From Stieleria magnilauensis (lineage in GTDB: Bacteria > Planctomycetota > Planctomycetia > Pirellulales > Pirellulaceae): a stretch of 64,000 nt of DNA. Made by a program: the position numbers and the translations under genes. The notes below the pieces were generated by a model. It saw only the letters and a list, made by a program, of their open reading frames with translations, searched no databases and had not been told where the DNA came from. Of this stretch, positions 51,881-59,658 are shown one piece after another. How positions within the stretch are numbered: the first letter of the stretch is position 1; every line of letters begins with the position of its first letter. Location: NCBI GenBank assembly GCA_007753675.1, contig CP036432.1, positions 3,632,394 through 3,696,393 on the forward strand. Reading direction: 5' to 3'.

Positions 51881-54800
51881 ATGCTTAACTTAATCATTCG
51901 CTTCTGCGTCAAAGAGCCATGGCTGGTCGTCTTCCTGACAATCGGGCTGAGCGTGGGTGGGTGGTTCGCATTCAAAGCGGTACCGATCGACGCAATTCCC
52001 AATGTCGGTGAAAACCAAGTCATCGTGCTAACGCCATGGCCCGGTCGTTCGCCCAAGGACATTGAGGATCAAGTTACTTACCCGTTAAGTGTATCGTTAC
52101 TGGCGGTTCCCGGCGCTGAATCCGTGCGTGGCAAGAGCATGTTCGGTTACAGCTTTGTGCAGGTCACATTCAAAGACGAAATTGACTTTTACTGGGCACG
52201 CAGCCGTGTTTCTGAGCAGCTCGGAAGCGCGGCATCTCAATTGCCCGATGGTGTTGTTCCGCAACTAGGTCCCGATGCAACGGGACTGGGGCAAGTCTAC
52301 TACTACACTCTGCAGCCGCCAGAAGAAGGCATGAGCCTGGCGGAGCTTCGCAGCATGCAAGACTTCGTTGTCAAGTATGAATTGCAAGCCGTCGAGGGCG
52401 TGAGCGAAGTGGCATCCATCGGTGGTTACGTCCGGCAATATCAAATCGAAGTCGACCCCGATAAGCTCCGCTTCTACAACGTCTCGCTTGACAAACTAGC
52501 GATGGCGATCAAGGGATCAAACTTGGATGTGGGTGCCAAGACCGTCGAGACGACTGGCATGGAATTCATTGTCCGCGGCAAGGGGTTTCTCGGCACCGAC
52601 GGTGATAAGTCGAAAGCAATCACCGACATCGAAGAAACCGTTATCCTGCAGCGGGACGGCGTTCCGGTTCGCGTCAGCGATGTCGCTCAAGTCCAGCTCG
52701 GCCCTGATTTCCGACGTGGTGCTCTCGATTACAACGGAGCCGAAGCGGTAGGTGGCGTGGTCGTGATGCGATACGGGGAAAACCCTCGCGTTGTGATTGA
52801 CCGCGTTAAGGACAAGATCGCAGCAATCACACCGGCGTTACAGGGAGTGAAGATTCATGGCGTCTATGATCGCAGCGGGCTGATCGACGAAACAATGGCG
52901 ACGCTGACTCATGCGTTACGTGACGAGATCATCATCACTGCCATTATCATCCTGCTATTTTTGTTGCACATTCGCAGCAGCTTCGTGGTCGCGATCTGCT
53001 TGCCCGCCGCCGTGCTCATGTCCTTCATTGCGATGCACTTCGTCGGAGTGGAGGCGAACATCATGTCACTTGCGGGAATTGCGATCGCGATTGGGACGAT
53101 GGTCGATATGGCGATCATTGTGTCCGAGAACATCTACCAGCATTTGGCGGATTGGGAGAAAGAAGATAGGGCGATTGGTACTCGAGGAGATCGAGAGAAA
53201 TCGAGAACGGAAGTCGTCTATGAAGCTACAGTCGAGGTTGCTCCCGCAGTCGTGACGGCCGTGTTGACGACGATCGTCAGCTTCTTGCCGGTCTTCTTCT
53301 TGACCGGGCGTGATTATCGACTGTTCTCACCGCTGGCGTACACGAAGACGTTTGCAATCGCCGCCGCAATGATCACGGCGGTGACGATTGTGCCCGCACT
53401 CAGCCGCATTCTGTTGCGAAGCGCCAACTATCGAAAAGTGAATGCGCTGATTGCAGCGATTTCGCTCTCGGGACTGTTGGCCGCCATGTCGCACTTCATG
53501 TGGGGCGATGACTTGGGTGGGTACTTCGGTGTGGATTCATGGATCATCACTTTCGCTGCGGGCGTGATCGGATTTGTCGGCGGTTGGCAGCTGCTTCGCG
53601 AGCGGATTCGCCCGATTGAAGAGATTCCTTCGAGTCGATTCGTTCGCTGGATTTACGCTGCCCGATTGCGTCATGCTCTCAATCACAAGGCGTTCGCGCT
53701 GTCGTTTCCGGCAATGTTGCTGGTGCTAGGTGTAGGAGCTTATTTCGGGATGCCAACGGTTCTTCAGCCTGTAGAAAGAACCGCTCGGGTTTTCGGTGCA
53801 GAGCTGAATGACTTCCCTGGTTATGTCGATGCCAAACATGTTTTCACTGGACTCCAAAGTGACGACTGGATCGCTCTGGATGAGGGCAGTTGGTTCTACA
53901 TGCCGACGCTATACCCGGCGGCCAGTTTCTCGCAGGCCATGCAGGTGCTGCAAACGCAAGACGTGTTAATTGGACAAATTCCTGAAGTCAAAGACGTGCT
54001 TGGGAAAATCGGACGCGTCGAATCGGCGCTTGACCCAGCTCCCGCTGCGATGGTTGAAACGTACGTCATGCTCAAGCCCGAAAGCCAGTGGCGTGAGGGC
54101 GTCACCGCACGCGACGTTTGGGATGAGATCAACAAGGTCGCCACGCTGCCCGGCGTCACTCCCGCATCGGCTTTGCAACCGATCGAAGGTCGTGTGGTGA
54201 TGTTGCAGTCCGGGATCAAGGCACCGATGGCGATTCGTGTCTACGGCGATGACCTGACGACGCTCGCCAGCGCCGCAATGAATGTCGCCGGAACCTTGAA
54301 GAAATCGCCTGTTATCAATGAGGGAACGGTGAATCCGGACATCGTTCTTGGCAAGCCCTACATCGAATTCACCGTCGATCGTGAAGCGGCGTCACGCTAC
54401 GGAATGAGTGCGTCGATGGTCAATCAAGTGATCGAAACGGCGCTGGGCGGAATGAATCTTATCAAGACGGTCGAGGGTCGCGAACGCTACCCGGTGCGAT
54501 TGCGTTACAACCGAGATTTGCGTGAGCGGATCGACCAACTCAATCGACTGCCGGTTGTGACCCACAGCGGTGCCGTGGTTCCGCTTGAGGAGCTTGCAAC
54601 TCTGGAAACGACTTGGGGTCCTGGCGCAATCAATAGTGAAAACGGTCGGTTGGTCGCTCACGTTTCCTTTATGACCAACGGGTCGAAAGGCGATTTGGAA
54701 TCCGTGACGGCAATTGAGGAACAACTCAGGGAAGCTCAATCGCTGCCGCCCTCACACCCCGACCACCTGGGTCTTCCCGCCGGGTACTCATTGGAAGCAG

Positions 54801-55408
54801 TCGGTAGTTTCCGCAACCAGATTGAAGCTAACCTTCGATTGATGTGGATCATTCCCGTCGTAATCATGATCAATTTGTTGTTGATCTACTTTGAGTTCCG
54901 CAATCTTCCCATTGCCATGGCAGTGTTCACCGGTATCCCGGTCGCCTTTGCGGGAGGCATGATCTTGGTCGCCTGGATGGAGGTTGAGCTGAATACAGCC
55001 GTCTGGGTCGGATTCATTGCGTTATTCGGTCTGGCGGTCGACGATGGTGTCGTGATGGCAACGTACATTCACCAGTTGCTGCAAAAGCGAAAGGTCAGCA
55101 GCGTTCAGGATATTCGGGACACTGTCTACGAAGCAGGGCTGAAACGCATTCGACCCTGCATGATGACGACGGTGACGACGCTAGCCGCCCTGATTCCCGT
55201 TTTGATCGCGACCGGCCGTGGTGCCGACGTCGCTCGGGCGATGGCGATTCCTGTGTTTGGCGGCATGCTGGCCGAGCCGTTCACGTCGTTCATCGTCCCC
55301 ACGCTGTATTCCGCTTATTTGGAGATGAAAATGCGATTCGGCATGAAGGACGAACTCTGGGAAGGGACTGAGGAAGTGCCCAAGGAGGAGTTGATGAAAG
55401 CTGCGTGA
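51881..55408 (+). CDS. cusA: Heavy-metal RND efflux pump, CusA/CzcA type
   Basis: 1175 residues with 12 membrane helices and two large periplasmic domains. The heavy-metal RND signature is present (VGENQVIVLTPWPGRSPKDI then EDQVTYPLS), as is the helix 4 proton-relay segment GTMVDMAIIVSENIYQHL. A 40-residue extra membrane insert (about 515-575) lies between helices 6 and 7. Pairing with a CusB carrying Cu-type metal domains and neighbours of copper type make Cu(I)/Ag(I) the likely substrate. The ATG follows the heptamer element and a poly-A run; no clear ribosome site is visible, so coupling to cusB may matter. Confidence 0.92.
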   Translation: MLNLIIRFCVKEPWLVVFLTIGLSVGGWFAFKAVPIDAIPNVGENQVIVLTPWPGRSPKDIEDQVTYPLSVSLLAVPGAESVRGKSMFGYSFVQVTFKDEIDFYWARSRVSEQLGSAASQLPDGVVPQLGPDATGLGQVYYYTLQPPEEGMSLAELRSMQDFVVKYELQAVEGVSEVASIGGYVRQYQIEVDPDKLRFYNVSLDKLAMAIKGSNLDVGAKTVETTGMEFIVRGKGFLGTDGDKSKAITDIEETVILQRDGVPVRVSDVAQVQLGPDFRRGALDYNGAEAVGGVVVMRYGENPRVVIDRVKDKIAAITPALQGVKIHGVYDRSGLIDETMATLTHALRDEIIITAIIILLFLLHIRSSFVVAICLPAAVLMSFIAMHFVGVEANIMSLAGIAIAIGTMVDMAIIVSENIYQHLADWEKEDRAIGTRGDREKSRTEVVYEATVEVAPAVVTAVLTTIVSFLPVFFLTGRDYRLFSPLAYTKTFAIAAAMITAVTIVPALSRILLRSANYRKVNALIAAISLSGLLAAMSHFMWGDDLGGYFGVDSWIITFAAGVIGFVGGWQLLRERIRPIEEIPSSRFVRWIYAARLRHALNHKAFALSFPAMLLVLGVGAYFGMPTVLQPVERTARVFGAELNDFPGYVDAKHVFTGLQSDDWIALDEGSWFYMPTLYPAASFSQAMQVLQTQDVLIGQIPEVKDVLGKIGRVESALDPAPAAMVETYVMLKPESQWREGVTARDVWDEINKVATLPGVTPASALQPIEGRVVMLQSGIKAPMAIRVYGDDLTTLASAAMNVAGTLKKSPVINEGTVNPDIVLGKPYIEFTVDREAASRYGMSASMVNQVIETALGGMNLIKTVEGRERYPVRLRYNRDLRERIDQLNRLPVVTHSGAVVPLEELATLETTWGPGAINSENGRLVAHVSFMTNGSKGDLESVTAIEEQLREAQSLPPSHPDHLGLPAGYSLEAVGSFRNQIEANLRLMWIIPVVIMINLLLIYFEFRNLPIAMAVFTGIPVAFAGGMILVAWMEVELNTAVWVGFIALFGLAVDDGVVMATYIHQLLQKRKVSSVQDIRDTVYEAGLKRIRPCMMTTVTTLAALIPVLIATGRGADVARAMAIPVFGGMLAEPFTSFIVPTLYSAYLEMKMRFGMKDELWEGTEEVPKEELMKAA

Positions 55409-55415
55409 AGAAAGA

Positions 55416-55463
55416 TGGGGAGTGAGGAGTGGGGATTTACAGCACCAAACTCCTAACTCCCAA
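55416..55463. repeat. Heptamer repeat element, sense-spacer-inverted, after cusA
   Basis: GGGGAGT, GAGGAGT and GGGGA units, a short spacer, then ACTCCTA and ACTCCCA. It immediately precedes promoter site I. Confidence 0.8.
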
Positions 55464-55477
55464 TTTTCTTCAAAACC

Positions 55478-55509
55478 TTGTGAAGAAACCAAACTGACCG
55501 AGCATCTAA
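55478..55509 (+). promoter_or_regulatory. Bipartite regulon promoter, site I
   Basis: TTGTGAAG (55478-55485), 16 nt, GCATCTAA (55502-55509). The ATG of the four-repeat CCxGC gene is 64 nt downstream. Confidence 0.85.
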
Positions 55510-55572
55510 CCCACATCCAACGAATTCTACGACCGAACGGATTGGTCGTGAAACTTTAACGGAGTCTCAACC

Positions 55573-56964
55573 ATGAAACATAAAATCCTACTTACAGCCG
55601 CATTGATTGCCGTCGCTTCGGTGTCGACTTCCAGTGCACAGCACAATCACGCTGGCCATAATCACGCGATGCCCGGTCAAACGGCGACCGCTCAAATGAC
55701 TCGTCCGGTCGCTGGGCCTCACGGAGGGTCGCTAAAACAAGCAGGCGCTGTTCAGTTAGAGACGGTGGTGTCGCAAGGCGGCATTCAGATGTTCGTCTTC
55801 GACCGAAGTGGGCAACCGCTTTCCGTCGATCGTGGTCGTGGGGCTGCGTCCCTACGAGTCGAAGGCAACGCGAAACGGTATCGCTACGACTTGCTGCCTG
55901 ACGGTAAAGGCGGCTTGACCGCTCCCGTCAATCTTTCGCAAATTGCTGGGCGTCAGATCGAAATTGAAATCCAGTTGGTTGGCATCAATGCTGCTGGCGG
56001 CCAACCATTAACGCTGAATGAAGTGGCGACAGTGCCTGCGAGCGAACTTCAGCTCGCAGCCGCCGCAATCGCTCGGCAAAAAATATGTCCGGTCAGTGGA
56101 AAACCACTCGGTAGCATGGGTGATCCCGTCGCCGTAGACGTCAACGGTCAACGCGTATTCGTTTGTTGCGGAGGCTGCGTCAGTGCAGTCAAGTCAGACC
56201 CGGCCAAGTACGCCGCAGGGCGTCCACAAATCACCGTTGCGACTTCCACCGCAGCGGATGCAGCAGCGATCGCCGCACAAAAGGTCTGCCCCGTGATGGA
56301 TGAGCCTCTCGGTGGCATGGGCACGCCCATCAAGGTAACGATCGGCGACAAACCAATTTACCTCTGTTGCAAAGGCTGTATCAAGAAAATCCAAGCCGAA
56401 CCTGCGAAATACCTCGCGATGGTTTACGGAGATCAGAAGGGGAGTGCGGGAGCGAGGAGTGACGGAGCACCTGCCTCCAATCCCAACATCACGGTCACTG
56501 CGGCAACACAGGCCGATGCCGCCATGATTGCTCAGCAAAAAGTCTGTCCCGTGATGGACGAACCACTTGGTAGCATGGGCGATCCAATCAAGGTGATGGT
56601 CGGTGATAAACCAATCTTCTTGTGTTGCAAAGGTTGTATTAAAAGAATCAAAGCCGATCCAGCCAAATACCTTGCGATGGTTTACGGCGCTGGCTCGACT
56701 GGTTCCGTACCTGCTGGAACCGAACAAGTCCGCGAAGGCATTTTCAAGGTCAGTGCCGAAGACGCACCCTTTATCGCAGCGCAAAAGAAGTGCCCCGTGA
56801 TGGATGAGCCACTCGATGCGATGGGCGGACCTTACAAAGTTCACGCCGCTGGCAAAGCGATCTACATCTGCTGCCCCGGTTGCGCAAAAAAGATTGCTGC
56901 TGAGCCTCAAAAATGGTTGGCTGTCCTCGCGCAGCAAGGAGTCAGCGCCCCGCTGATTCGGTAA
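55573..56964 (+). CDS. Secreted protein with four CCxGC metal-binding repeats
   Basis: 463 residues, GGAG 8 nt before the ATG. A signal peptide is followed by HNHAGHNHAMPG and a beta-rich domain (about 50-160, HGGSLKQAGAVQLETVV). Four repeats start at Cys 172, 239, 325 and 407: CPVSGKPLGSMG, CPVMDEPLGGMG, CPVMDEPLGSMG, CPVMDEPLDAMG, each ending in CCGGC, CCKGC, CCKGC or CCPGC and then DPAKY or EPAKY. Three cysteines per repeat point to soft-metal binding. The linker between repeats 2 and 3 (KGSAGARSDG) is heptamer-encoded. It is monocistronic, between promoter site I and a terminator at 57033. Confidence 0.88.
   Translation: MKHKILLTAALIAVASVSTSSAQHNHAGHNHAMPGQTATAQMTRPVAGPHGGSLKQAGAVQLETVVSQGGIQMFVFDRSGQPLSVDRGRGAASLRVEGNAKRYRYDLLPDGKGGLTAPVNLSQIAGRQIEIEIQLVGINAAGGQPLTLNEVATVPASELQLAAAAIARQKICPVSGKPLGSMGDPVAVDVNGQRVFVCCGGCVSAVKSDPAKYAAGRPQITVATSTAADAAAIAAQKVCPVMDEPLGGMGTPIKVTIGDKPIYLCCKGCIKKIQAEPAKYLAMVYGDQKGSAGARSDGAPASNPNITVTAATQADAAMIAQQKVCPVMDEPLGSMGDPIKVMVGDKPIFLCCKGCIKRIKADPAKYLAMVYGAGSTGSVPAGTEQVREGIFKVSAEDAPFIAAQKKCPVMDEPLDAMGGPYKVHAAGKAIYICCPGCAKKIAAEPQKWLAVLAQQGVSAPLIR
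56438..56463 (+). repeat. Heptamer-derived insertion inside the four-repeat CCxGC gene
   Basis: Degenerate GGGGAGT, GCGGGAG and CGAGGAGT units, read in frame between repeats 2 and 3. Confidence 0.6.
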
Positions 56965-56976
56965 CGAGTAACGAGC

Positions 56977-57026
56977 TGGGAGTGAGGAGAGAGAAATTGC
57001 AACTCCCAACTCCTCACTCCTCACTA
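56977..57026. repeat. Heptamer repeat element, sense-spacer-inverted
   Basis: TGGGAGT and GAGGAGA units, a short AT-rich spacer, then ACTCCCA, ACTCCTC and ACTCCTC, directly before the terminator. Confidence 0.8.
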
Positions 57027-57032
57027 AAAAAC

Positions 57033-57105
57033 GCGGGGGCGGTGTCCCTGGAAATCGCGGCTCGTTCGAGGTCGAAAGTCACGCCGTCCCCGCCCTTTTA
57101 CTCTT
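57033..57105 (+). terminator. Intrinsic terminator after the four-repeat CCxGC gene
   Basis: GCGGGGGCGGTGT (57033-57045) pairs with ACGCCGTCCCCGC (57081-57093) with two G-T wobbles. A T-rich tract (57096-57105) follows. Confidence 0.75.
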
Positions 57106-57127
57106 TTGAATGACATGGATTGTCAAA

Positions 57128-57421
57128 ATGAATATCAAACGAAATGTTTTGCTTGTCGCTGCCGCGTGCTTTCTGTTTTCAACGACAGGTTGTGCTACGA
57201 GTCGGATTCCGTGGCTTGCAAAGAAGGAAGAGACTTCTGCGATGGAAAGCTATGTAGCTCAAGCCGCATCGAACATTGAGTACAACACCGAAGTTGATTT
57301 CGATCGCGACTATCAACCAAGTGCGCAGCCGGTTGCCAGCTACACAACTCCACCCGCTCGGACCGCGTCGCGATCTAGTGGCGGATCAGGCGAGAGTTGT
57401 TCCAGCGGATGCTGTCACTGA
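57128..57421 (+). CDS. Small lipoprotein with Cys-rich tail
   Basis: 97 residues from ATG 57128 (an in-frame ATG 6 codons earlier is less likely). A lipobox (FSTTGC) follows a clear hydrophobic leader. The middle has DFDRDYQPSAQPVASY, and the end is Ser/Gly/Cys-rich (SGESCSSGCCH). Tethered to a membrane, the CC-His end could bind metal. No family is recognised and no regulon promoter was found; it begins just after the terminator at 57033. Confidence 0.7.
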   Translation: MNIKRNVLLVAAACFLFSTTGCATSRIPWLAKKEETSAMESYVAQAASNIEYNTEVDFDRDYQPSAQPVASYTTPPARTASRSSGGSGESCSSGCCH

Positions 57422-57461
57422 TGAGTCTCTTCACAAGCATCAAATACCTTCCTATCGGGTA

Positions 57462-58040
57462 GTGCGGCGTTTCGCCATTGCCAACGTCTGCTGCTTCTTT
57501 GCGGCAGAACTCGGCGACCTGCAGATGACCAACCTGCCCGATGGGATGGTGTTTACGGAATTGACAGCTCCAATGCTCGACGATCTGTGTGCCGACTATC
57601 CAGACCACTTCAGTGACGAGCATCGCAAGCTTCTTGCAAGCGAGCGAATTCGAGGCTTTGCGGTTTTTTACGATCAATCGCTTGCGTCGTTCTTGTGGCT
57701 GGCCATCGAAAACGTGCCTGGAGAGATCAACCACGACGGACACCCGGCGACGCAAATGCCTCTCTACCTTCCTGATGCCGTGGGCTACGTCTTCAATGTC
57801 TTCGTGAAGCCTGAATATCGGGGGCGAAGATTGTACGGAGCGATGATTGCTCAATTGGCAAATTGCTTAGGCAGCGAAGGTTTTACCGGGCTAATGCTAA
57901 CGACCGAAGGCTCGAATTATCGCGCGTTAAGCAGTGTCCGACGGATGGGTTTCCGGATGGTTGGACGCAGCATGCTATTCGGCATTGGCGGCTTCACATT
58001 GGCGAAGTATCCCGGACAACCGATGTTGGGTGGTATTTAG
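57462..58040 (+). CDS. GNAT-family acetyltransferase
   Basis: The C-terminal half has the GNAT acetyl-CoA signature (VFNVFVKPEYRGRRLYGAMIAQL, with RGRRLYG as the pyrophosphate loop), then a region seen in N-acetyltransferases (GLMLTTEGSNYRALSSVRRM). The frame is open back to 57276 inside the lipoprotein gene. I chose GTG 57462 (192 residues) as the first start after that gene, but the true start is uncertain. The N-terminus (FAIANVCCFFAAELG) is hydrophobic. The substrate is unknown. It converges with the phosphatase gene. Confidence 0.65.
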   Translation: MRRFAIANVCCFFAAELGDLQMTNLPDGMVFTELTAPMLDDLCADYPDHFSDEHRKLLASERIRGFAVFYDQSLASFLWLAIENVPGEINHDGHPATQMPLYLPDAVGYVFNVFVKPEYRGRRLYGAMIAQLANCLGSEGFTGLMLTTEGSNYRALSSVRRMGFRMVGRSMLFGIGGFTLAKYPGQPMLGGI

Positions 58041-58069
58041 ACGGGACGCTATGCTGGCGACACCAGAGC

Positions 58070-59524
58070 TTAGCCGACTTGAGCGACAAGCAACGTCGTG
58101 TCGTCGAAGGCGGCCCGCCCCTCGCGAAATTGATGCAGTTCGCTGGCAAACCGTCGCACCAAGGACTTAGCGTCGTCCCCGCTTCCCACGGAAACAACGC
58201 TTTCAACACGGCCGGTTCCAAACTGATCCTCGCTCGGATTGAAAGCTTCCGTGACGCCGTCACTGACAATGACGATCTTCGTGCCTTCACAAACGTTGAC
58301 GCTGTGATCTTCGTAGGTCGTGCTATCTTCGACGCCCAAAATCAAGTCGCTATGCTCAAGGCGCTCGACAGGTCCATCTCCGCTTTGAATGAACGGGAGT
58401 TCGTGCCCGGCGTTGGCATACACGACCTGCCGCCGCAAACTGTCGACGCGAACAAGTACCATCGTTGCGAAGTGCCCCATCACGACGTACTCATAATACT
58501 TGCGGTTCACATGATCGAGAATCTCTGCCGGGCGATTCGATAGTTTCGCTGCGTCAGTGACAAAAGATTTCAGTAAAGTCGCTGCCATCGCAGCGGGGAC
58601 GCCATGACCTGAAACGTCGGCGACGCATAGCAATGTTGATCCATCGCTGAGCTGGATCACATCGTAGTAGTCACCACCAACATCGTCGGCTGGCTCAAAG
58701 AGTTCAGCAACCTGCACGCCCTCTAATGCCTGGCTCTTGGGACGTAAGTTTTGCTGAATCGACTTTGCTTTTTCCATGTGGACACGGCGGTCTTGCTCGA
58801 CCGCGTCCAGTTTTGCCCTCATCTCGTTGATCTGTTCCCCCAAATACGCTAGCTCGCGGCAGCTATGAACATCGACATGAGCGTTCAAGTCTCCACTGCC
58901 AATTCGCTGCAACGACGCCTCCATCCTTCTCATCGGTTTGGTAACAATCTGCCGTATGACGAGGCTCACAAGCGCCGCAGCGATGACGCCTCCCAGCAGG
59001 ACCGCGATCATCTGTCGAAATAGGGCCTCCCGGGCGACGGCAAGGATGTTTGATCGCTTCTCCGAGACGTACACGCGACCTGCTGGTCCATCAAAAGAAC
59101 CCACAACCATGGATTCGGCCATTGGCATCGAATTTGGATTCCCGGTCGCAGCCGCCATCATTGCATCGAACATATCTGAGGATGCTCGTCCGTGTGATTG
59201 AGCTTGCAAATTTTGGCCTTGCCACCGGAGTGCAATATGATGTCCTGGCGAATCTTGCGAGTTCATTCTCGCACAGACGCTATCGACCAACTTTTGCACG
59301 GCATCGCTGCCACTATCGTCGATCGCAACCGCCGACTCGTACAAAGTTTTCGCTTCTTCGGCCAACGCAATCCGAGTCTGCTGGACCTCACGCCGAATCC
59401 GTAACCGGTGATCAACCACGAGAAAAGTCGCGACCAGAATCAATAGGAACGAATTGACGGCAAGCAACAACTGTCTCGCCAATGGAAGCCGTCGCCAGAA
59501 CTGGGGAGTAGGTATTCGTTTCAT
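58070..59524 (-). CDS. Membrane SpoIIE/PP2C-type phosphatase with HAMP domain
   Basis: 484 residues: a helix at about 18-38, an extracytoplasmic sensor-like part (about 40-165), a second helix (171-193), a HAMP domain (QIVTKPMRRMEASLQRIGSG), a coiled linker (MEKAKSIQQNLRP) and a SpoIIE-type serine phosphatase domain with its acidic metal ligands (DDVGGDYYDVI, VADVSGHGVPAAMAATLLKS, IVSDGVTEAF). Such enzymes often dephosphorylate anti-sigma antagonists or control partner switching. Promoter site K puts it in the regulon, so it may couple envelope or metal signals to another switch. Confidence 0.85.
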   Translation of the reverse strand: MKRIPTPQFWRRLPLARQLLLAVNSFLLILVATFLVVDHRLRIRREVQQTRIALAEEAKTLYESAVAIDDSGSDAVQKLVDSVCARMNSQDSPGHHIALRWQGQNLQAQSHGRASSDMFDAMMAAATGNPNSMPMAESMVVGSFDGPAGRVYVSEKRSNILAVAREALFRQMIAVLLGGVIAAALVSLVIRQIVTKPMRRMEASLQRIGSGDLNAHVDVHSCRELAYLGEQINEMRAKLDAVEQDRRVHMEKAKSIQQNLRPKSQALEGVQVAELFEPADDVGGDYYDVIQLSDGSTLLCVADVSGHGVPAAMAATLLKSFVTDAAKLSNRPAEILDHVNRKYYEYVVMGHFATMVLVRVDSLRRQVVYANAGHELPFIQSGDGPVERLEHSDLILGVEDSTTYEDHSVNVCEGTKIVIVSDGVTEAFNPSEDQFGTGRVESVVSVGSGDDAKSLVRRFASELHQFREGRAAFDDTTLLVAQVG

Positions 59525-59571
59525 TGGCTCGGAGATTGACCGGGGACGTTCGCGATAGTGGGGCTGTCCGC

Positions 59572-59601
59572 TTGGATGCTTGCTACATAGGCGTTCTTCA
59601 C
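59572..59601 (-). promoter_or_regulatory. Bipartite regulon promoter, site K
   Basis: On the minus strand GTGAAG, 16 nt, then GCATCCAA. The -10 box ends 48 nt before the phosphatase ATG. Confidence 0.8.
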
Positions 59602-59658
59602 ATGTTCTTCACCAGCCGTGGAGATTCTTGAAAAAATCGCCCCATGGCCCGCAAGCAT

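Noticed and set aside
27014..57026. Heptamer arrays considered as a CRISPR array
   Set aside because: The units are seven bases long, contiguous and without unique spacers, and no cas genes are present.
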